A program made the translations under genes and the position numbers. Positions 57,447 to 64,000 of a DNA stretch of 64,000 nt are shown in pieces. The stretch's first letter is position 1; every line of letters starts with the position of its first letter. The notes below the pieces were generated by a model, which was not told the origin of the DNA, searched no databases, and worked only from the letters and a program-made list of their open reading frames with translations. Location of the stretch: NCBI RefSeq assembly GCF_963169125.1, contig NC_084800.1:141976397-142040396 (forward strand), in the 5' to 3' direction. The stretch is from Humulus lupulus. Its lineage: Eukaryota > Streptophyta > Magnoliopsida > Rosales > Cannabaceae.

Positions 57447-59628
57447 TGTAACACCCCAAGTTTCTAAGAAGGTTTAAGACCTTGTTTAAGCATGCCTGGA
57501 GGGCGAGAAGTAAATTGACATGATATTTTATGAATTTGATTGAATATGTGATTAGAATGCATGATTAGGTTGTATACAGATGCATGTGAGCCCCGTTTGT
57601 ATGTTAGGGGTAAACTGGTAATTTTAGCCCGTTGAGGGCATAAATGTGATAATTGTATTATGTGATTTGTGCCGTGTGAGTGTGGTGTTTTTATTGTGAT
57701 GCATGCGTCGAGACGGTCCTAGCGAGCTATTTAGTCTAAAAGTCACAATGGTATTTTGTACTCGGCTCGGGAGGAGCCTAGGGGTACTTTGGGAATCTTA
57801 TAAGTTGAGTTGAGAATGAGTGGTTATAGTTATTGGCGATTGAGTAACCTGTGTAACCGTTTGTAACTGCTGTGAGTAACAAGTTTTAGATAGAAAATGG
57901 TAGAATTGAAATAGAAGTGAAAGGACTTGAGTACCCTTGAAGGTTTAGTTAGGAAGGGTTATTAGGAAGGGGTAAAGTGGTCATTTGGCAAGGGAATTAG
58001 ACAACTTTCAGCTGGGATATTGGGGTACACGGTTTGGGCATTGGGTCAATTGTTGTTTTGATAAAAATTGAAGAGAAGAAAAAAGAAGAAGAAAGAAAAG
58101 CTAGGGCAAGAAGAAGAAGAAGAAGGGGGGCTGAAGTGGGAGTCTAGGACGAGATCAAGGAAGCTTTTGGGTGTATTCTCCACTTGAGGTATGGATTTTA
58201 TGCACATTTAAGTTGGGTTTCTATTTTGATTTGAGGAATCTAAAGCATGAGTTAAGCATTTTAAAGTTTTAGTTTGAGTTGCTGAAATTAGAAATCAAAG
58301 GGGTGGATTTTGGGTGTGATGATGTTTTGATCTTGATTCTAGTGTCTATAGGTTGTTAGATGGTTCATATGAAGTTTTGATTTGATCTTGGGGTTGAGAT
58401 ATGTGTTTAGGCTGGTTTAGAGGTGTTTTGGATGAGGGAATTGAAGGAGAAAAACCCAGAAAATCTGGGTTCGCAAAAGAGCACCGCGGCCCTGCTCTTA
58501 GGCGTCGCGGCGCGAGGCTGTTTACAGTCAAGGGGCTTTCTGACTTCTCTGGGCGCCGCGGCGCTACGCCTTTTTCAGGACTTGAAATTTTGCAAATTTG
58601 AGCTTTTGCTCCGGGGGTTCGGGGAATGTTTCCAATGATTTGTTTTAGGAATTTGGGAGTCCCAAGAGTGCGGGATTGGTCCCGGGAAGTGGTTTTGGGT
58701 TTGGTTAGTATTAAAAGTGTTTTATGTGTGTTGTGACTAGGATTTCGGAAAGGCTCGTGCTAGAGGACCGTGCTTGTGACCTTGGTGCATCGGAAAGCTC
58801 GGGATACAGGTAAGAAAACCGTAACACCCGAGAAGAGGGCATGGGCCCACAGTGTTATTGCAGGGCATGGCCCTAGATTGTATTATGTGCAAATGTATAA
58901 CCTTAAATGAATTATTATATGTTTGAATGATTATTTCAAAATGTACTAAATGTGTGATTATAATGAAATGAACGGCTAAGGCCGAGAGCGGTGAAGGCCG
59001 AGAACGGCCTTGGGGCCGGAAGTAACACCTAGTACATGGGATGCTTACAGCCAGGGTGGGACCCAAGGGATACATGAGTTATCCTTACGTTGAGGACCGA
59101 GACCCCAAGCTTTGGTAAGGCCTCTGGGGCGGCATGGCCATGCTTGTTCAGTCTGATGGTTTTCCTATTATCAGTGGATTATGTCAGCTATATCCTATGC
59201 ATGTGTTATGTACTATTTGGGTTTTCTTGCTGGGCTTCAGCTCACGGGTGCTCTGTGTGGCAGGTAAAAGCAAGGAGTCAGTCAACCGACCATGAGTATG
59301 GAGAGCGTGGGGGCGGCGCATACATGTTCGGCCTGCCCGACTGCTTTGGTTGGGGGCATTTTGTATATGGCTATATTAACTCATTCTTTTGATAGTTAAC
59401 CTGGTGTAAATCTATTTTTGAGTTGTAAATATTTTGTAAACCTTATTTTTGGGATCCCAGATGTTTGATACTTAACGTTTTCAATGAAACTAAACATTTT
59501 CAAAGAGTACAGCCTTAAATTCTGGTTTAGTCACACATTTGGTTTTAGAAACCACGTAGAGTCAGTCAAAAGCACGATTTCTGTTTTAAACTCACTATGT
59601 AACGGCTCTAAGGTAGTAGGGCGTTACA
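57447..59628 (+). mobile_element. Solo LTR, 2.2 kb, TSD GATGC
   Basis: TGTAACACCCC... to ...GGGCGTTACA, flanked by GATGC at 57442-57446 and 59629-59633, in the integrase of chromovirus H. Strongly similar to 38710-41076. GC boxes at 58481-58494, 58501-58514 and 58551-58565. Donor CAG|GTAAGA at 58807-58814 and acceptor GGCAG ending at 59263. A purine-rich GAAGAA run lies near 58075-58130. No genes. Confidence 0.9.
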
Positions 59629-59633
59629 GATGC

Positions 59634-61062
59634 TCTGCCTTTGTTTGTTGACAGGTCAAACAGTGTGCTATGTACTCTGCTACATCTTAGTGGTTCTCAA
59701 GTTCATGACGTAAGAAGTATTATGAGCCTCCTAAAAGACTTGCTTCTTGATCTCCTTGTCATCAAGCACGCATAATCTACCCTTGAAACCCAACACTCCA
59801 TCCTCTTAGATGTGAAACCCTAGACGGACGTCTTTCGTAGTCTCATGCACCAGTCGTTGGATCCACGGATCTACGAGCTATCCCCCTTCGATTGCTTCCA
59901 TGATCGTAGGTTACACAGATCACTTTTCCAATCTTCCCGCTACTATCTCCAAATCATGTTTGGATATGTCATTTTTTAGTTCTTGGGGTATTTCTTTCAC
60001 CGAAATTACATAAGCCATTAGTTTCCGACTCAATGCGTCAACTACTTTATTAGCCTTGCCAGGGTGGTACATTATATCGCAATTATAATCGTTGAACAAT
60101 TCTAACCACCTTTGTTGTCTCATGTTTAACTCTTTCTGGGTGAAGAAATATTTCAGACTCTTGTGATCCATGTATATGTCGCAATGGATCCCATAAAGAT
60201 AGTGATTCCAGATCTTCAATGCGAACACTACTGCTGCAAACTCCAAGTCATGAGTTTGATAGTTTTTCTCGTAATTTTTCAGTTGTTGGGAGGCATATGC
60301 GATCACTTTCTCGTGCTGCATTAATATGGCTCTGAGTCCCTGACTTGATGCATCAATGTAAATGGCATAACCCTCTGTGCCTTTTAGGATAGTGAGCACT
60401 GGAGCAGTGTTTAATCTAGTTTTTAACTCTTGAAAACTCTGTTCGCACTTGTCTGTCCACCCAAATTTGATGTTCTTCCAGGTCAGTGTGGTCATAGGCG
60501 TCGCAATTTTGGAGAAGCCCTCCACAAAGTGCCTATAATATTCTGTCAGGCCCAAGAAACTACGAACTTCTTGTGCCTTCTTCAGAGCCTTCCATTGTTT
60601 CAGTGCTTTGATCTTGGCTGGATTGACTGCAATTCTATCTCCTGACACCACGTGCCCTAGGTAACTCACTTGAGTCAACCAAAATTTGCACTTGGAGAAT
60701 TTGCGTACAAATTTTTCTCGCATAATTATTGTAAGATCAGTTCCAGGTGCTTGGTCTGTTCTTCCTGGTTTCTCGAGTATAAGAGTCAATCTCACGAATT
60801 TGTCTAGATACTCACCAAGTACCCTTTGCATAAGATCCATGAATGTCGCGGGCACATTGGTGAGTCCAAAATACATCACCACGAACTCGTAGTGGCCATA
60901 CCGTGTTTGGAATGCAATCTTAGGAATATTCAATTCCTTGACCTTTGATCTTCGAGAATATTGATGCTCCCTGCGGTTGATCGAATAGATCATCGATTAT
61001 ATGCAATGGGTATCAGTTCTTGATCATCACTTTGTTGAGATCGTGGTAGTCTATTTACATTC
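59634..61062 (-). pseudogene. Chromovirus H RT, RNase H and integrase finger
   Basis: Minus strand. RT start around 60960-61062 has two stops (in MRM*IDY and KN*YP). The open part at 59920-60993 reads PKIAFQTRYGHYEFVVMYFG, PATFMDLMQRVLGEYLDKFV, then directly RLTLILEK: the segment that should carry FIDDIL is deleted near 60794, so the polymerase site is gone. It continues with YLGHVVSGDRIAVNPAKIKA, VRSFLGLTEYYRHFVEGFSK, RNase H (YIDASSQG, DLEFAAVV, YMDHKSL, VVDALSR, all four acids) and an integrase finger near 59660 with CLTCQQ. Confidence 0.88.
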
Positions 61063-61770
61063 TCATGGAGCCTCTTTCTTTTTGACGAACAATATCAGGG
61101 ATCCCAGTCTTATAAATCCTTTGTCCAAGTAGTCTTTTAATTGCGCTTGCAGTTCTTTAAGCTCTGTCGGTTCCATCTGGTATGGTGCCTTTGCAATAGG
61201 TGCGGTGCCTGGAATCAAATCGATCTCAAACTCGACTTCTCGGTCCGGGGTTATCCATGGAAGATCCTTAGGAAACACTTCTGGGAATTTGCACACCACT
61301 GCTACCTTGGTTGGTTGTAGCTTAGTCTCTTTATCCTTGTCTATTACGTTCACCAAATAGTCGATACATCCATCGTCCAGTAATTTCCTCATCTTCAAAG
61401 TGGATATTATATATAAATTCTTCTTTCGAGTTTTTCCTTGAAAAACAAATGGTTCTTCTCCAAGTAGATTAAAAGTCACCTTTTTTTGTTTGCGATTCAC
61501 CATCGCCCCGTATTTTGTTAGCCAGTCCATACCAAAAATTACATTGTACTCATGTAAATCTAGAACTAGCAAATCTATAGTCAACTCCCGACCTACTACC
61601 CAGACTGGTACGACTCTAACCTAAGACCGTACCATCATATCCTCCCCTGAGGGTAAGGATACACCACATACATTTTCCATAGGCTTAGGCTTAGGCTTCC
61701 TATCTATCTTATCAACCTAAGATACAACAATGAAAGAATGGGATGCACCAGTGTCCATAAATAGATATGA
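61063..61770 (-). pseudogene. Chromovirus H protease and RT N-terminus
   Basis: Minus strand. The protease motif MDTGASHSF (61732-61758) has an intact D-T-G. It is followed, in another frame, by LHEYNVIFGMDWLTKYGAMV, a linker, and VCKFPEVFPKDLPWITPDRE leading into RT with IAKAPYQMEPTELKELQAQL. Small indels separate protease from RT. Confidence 0.85.
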
Positions 61771-62942
61771 TGAGTTATAAGCCACATGAAGCTGACCTGA
61801 CACCATGTCGGAAGTCTCAGCTCCTTTATCACCCTGGGTGAGTGCATAAACTTGCGGTGTAGCTCCAATTGGCTTTGGTTGGTCTTTCCCCTCATTCTGA
61901 CCATGATTCTGGCAGTGCCTGGAGAAATGCCCAGGTTTTCCACAAGTGAAGCAATTATCGTTGTTACACTCACCTGGGTGGCGTCGGTTGCATTTGTTAC
62001 AGTGTGGCCAATAATTGTTCTCTCGCCTTGGTTGTTTATTGAAGTTTAAACTTCGGCTTGGCGGATCCGTTCTCCGTTTGTTATTCCCACTATTGGGAAG
62101 TCTAGAGCTCCTTTGAGTATTGGTCTTCCACTTACTTCGATTGCCTTGCAAACCTCCCAAAAAGTATGCTCTGGTTGTTAGAGAATCCTCCTCAATCATT
62201 TGGAACATTTGCTCGTTCTTCAGCTTCGTAGGGATCCTCCTATTCTTGTACTAACCATGATTCTTGGCGGATTTCTCTCTCTACAACTTCATCATAAGTA
62301 TCTAGGCTATTCTTCTCGATATCCATGAACTGAGCTATCTCTATTTTCAACCCCTTCGTGAAGTGCCCGGTTGGCTTCAGTGTGTACTAGATTTGGAGCA
62401 AATCTTGAGAGTTGGTTAAACTTGCGCACATACTCTATTATGCTAGATGTCCCTTGGACTAGGTTGGAAAACTCAACCACCTTCCGATCTATCACCTTCT
62501 TGTCGTAGTACTTGGAATTAAACAGGGTTAGGAATTATGCCCATTCCATCTATGCAACATCATGCCCCTTCCTAGCAATATCCCACCAGATGTCGGTGTC
62601 CTTCCTTAACATATACACTGCATAGATTACCGTTTCCCTTTTGGTAACCGCCACAAAGTCAAACATTCTCTCCAGCATGCTGAACCATTCTTCTACCACC
62701 AGAGGGTCCGAAGTTCCTTCGATCACATGTGGGTTTTGCCTGCTAAACCGTTCTGATATCGGTTTCGGTTGTTCTATTCTAGATGCGTTAGCTGGTTGAT
62801 TTTCTCCCACCAGTGGGTCTTCTTGCGCAGGGAATTTCTATTGTTCGGGAACGTCTTTCCGGGGTGTAGGGTTGTGTGGTACTTCCAGAAATCTTCGCAT
62901 CAATGCCTCAAACATCTGACCATTTGCCGCATTCTACTCATG
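61771..62942 (-). pseudogene. Chromovirus H gag
   Basis: Minus strand pieces in order: VEEWFSMLERMFDFVAVTKR and RKDTDIWWDIARKGHD (capsid core, 62550-62810), VVEFSNLVQGTSSIIEYVRK and FNQLSRFAPNLVHTEANRAL (62307-62495), then a basic linker and the zinc knuckle CFTCGKPGHFSRHC (about 61920), a canonical CCHC box, preceded by a second Cys/His cluster CNKCNRRHPGEC. Several frameshifts are present. The gag start lies beyond the LTR inserted at 62948. Confidence 0.85.
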
Positions 62943-62947
62943 CATAG

Positions 62948-64000
62948 TGTAACATCCTCCTAATCCAGGACCGTTACTCTTTGTATTTTAAATTGTGTTA
63001 GACTCGCTAATCAAGTCATTTGGTTATAAACATGTAACTAAGGTTAATGTCAAGGGTTAGGGTTAAAAACTTTGGTCAAAGGAATTGTTGACTTTTATGT
63101 AAAAAGTTTATACATACATGGGATCCCAGAATATTACAACCAAACTTTTAAAAAGATGTACATACATCAAAATTACAAACGGGCAACCTAAGCGGCAAAA
63201 TCAGGGCTACAACCCTAGTTCCTCTAAGATATCCTCGGTTGTGGTGGACGAGCAGCTGCATATGTACACGCTGCCACCGAAGCTCTCCAACTCATGGCTT
63301 GTCAAGCTTTCCTTTACCCTTACCTGCACCACAAAGCACCCGTGAGCTAAGGCTCAGCAAGAAAACTTAAACATGTGCATAAACAAAAAATAAAGATTCC
63401 CAGATACTTATCTAGCTTGTCCAACAGAAATAACCTACTCATACAGTCGTTCAATTACAAATAAATGGTCATTGGACAAATTTTGGGTCGTTGCCCTGAA
63501 CAGTTGCCCATAGAGTCAACCCTGGGGTCCTATGCCCAAGCTATGTTACCATAAAGCCACCTAGGGCCCTCACCCTCAGCTCTGAGTAACTAGCCATAGA
63601 GCTAGCCAAACACCTCTAGTTTTCCAATGACCATAGGGTCGGCCAACGTAATAGTACATTGTTGATTTAGGCCTAAGCCTTTCGACCAGCGCACAATGCG
63701 CTATTGCCGTCCTTGACTAATAAGTCAATCCCTGAACCAGATATTCAAATATCAATACAGAAGAAGATATGGATAGGATACCCCAACAAGATAAAGATGC
63801 ATACATGTTAATCACATAACATTATCAGGTAATCATAATCATAGTAATAATCATGCATATTTAACGGGACCACATCCTAGCCATGCAATCCATGCGAACA
63901 GTCATGCAACACTTAAGAAATTAAGAATATTCAAGTAAGTTTAACCAATAAGTGAAAACGATAACTTAAACATAAACATTCTCAAGGGCCCAACCCCTAA
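62948..64000 (-). mobile_element. LTR inserted in chromovirus H gag, runs off the window
   Basis: Starts TGTAACATCCTCC after CATAG (62943-62947, presumed left target duplication). It shares with the 2.3-kb family the block around 63230-63370 (CACCCGTGAGCTAAGGCTCAGCAAGAAAAC) and an acceptor-like TGCAG, but the rest differs, so it is a separate subfamily. The right end and second duplication are outside the window, so solo or full length cannot be told. Confidence 0.7.

Overview
This window looks like heterochromatic nuclear DNA from a flowering plant, most likely a eudicot. I found no convincing host gene. Nearly every stretch that can be explained is an LTR retrotransposon of the Ty3/gypsy superfamily: two young Tat-type elements, three chromovirus-type elements on the minus strand, and many single (solo) LTRs inserted into them. 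The plant assignment rests on the element lineages (Tat-type gag-pol with a long antisense accessory gene, chromodomain integrases, multi-kilobase LTRs), GT-AG introns and AT-rich spacers. I cannot name the species.

Layout. 1-2568: an LTR-like edge fragment, a MITE-like element and AT-rich DNA. 2569-16851: element T1, a nearly intact Tat-type retrotransposon (TSD CTACC) with LTRs, gag-pol on the plus strand and a five-exon accessory gene on the minus strand. 17220-18154: a solo LTR (TSD GTACA). 19327 to about 44336: chromovirus M on the minus strand, interrupted by element T2 (24547-31429, TSD GTAGT), a solo LTR at 31847-32871 (TSD ACTCA), a solo LTR at 34640-36954 (TSD GCCCA) and a solo LTR at 38710-41076 (TSD ATAGG). 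44338-52126: a mosaic of a Tat RNase H fragment, a truncated LTR and a decayed chromovirus G. 52127-64000: chromovirus H on the minus strand, interrupted by solo LTRs at 55019-57151 (TSD ATTCT) and 57447-59628 (TSD GATGC) and by an LTR that runs off the right edge from 62948.

How the parts work together. T1 carries Gag, protease, reverse transcriptase, RNase H and integrase as one plus-strand unit, broken here by one frameshift, one nonsense codon and a lost RNase H acid. Downstream, facing the other way, is a spliced gene with its own TATA box. Its start codon appears to be assembled across the first intron. T2 is a close relative that lost Gag, protease and the RT catalytic core, carries a small inverted RT piece, and has lost the coding body of the antisense gene while keeping its promoter and leader. 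It retains an open RNase H-integrase frame. The chromoviruses are old and full of stops.

Most interesting signals: the antisense gene with split initiator; a conserved intron-like structure inside a family of about 2.1-2.4 kb LTRs; GC-rich palindromic boxes shared by otherwise different LTRs; an unexplained open frame between the primer site and gag of chromovirus M; and the inverted patch in T2.
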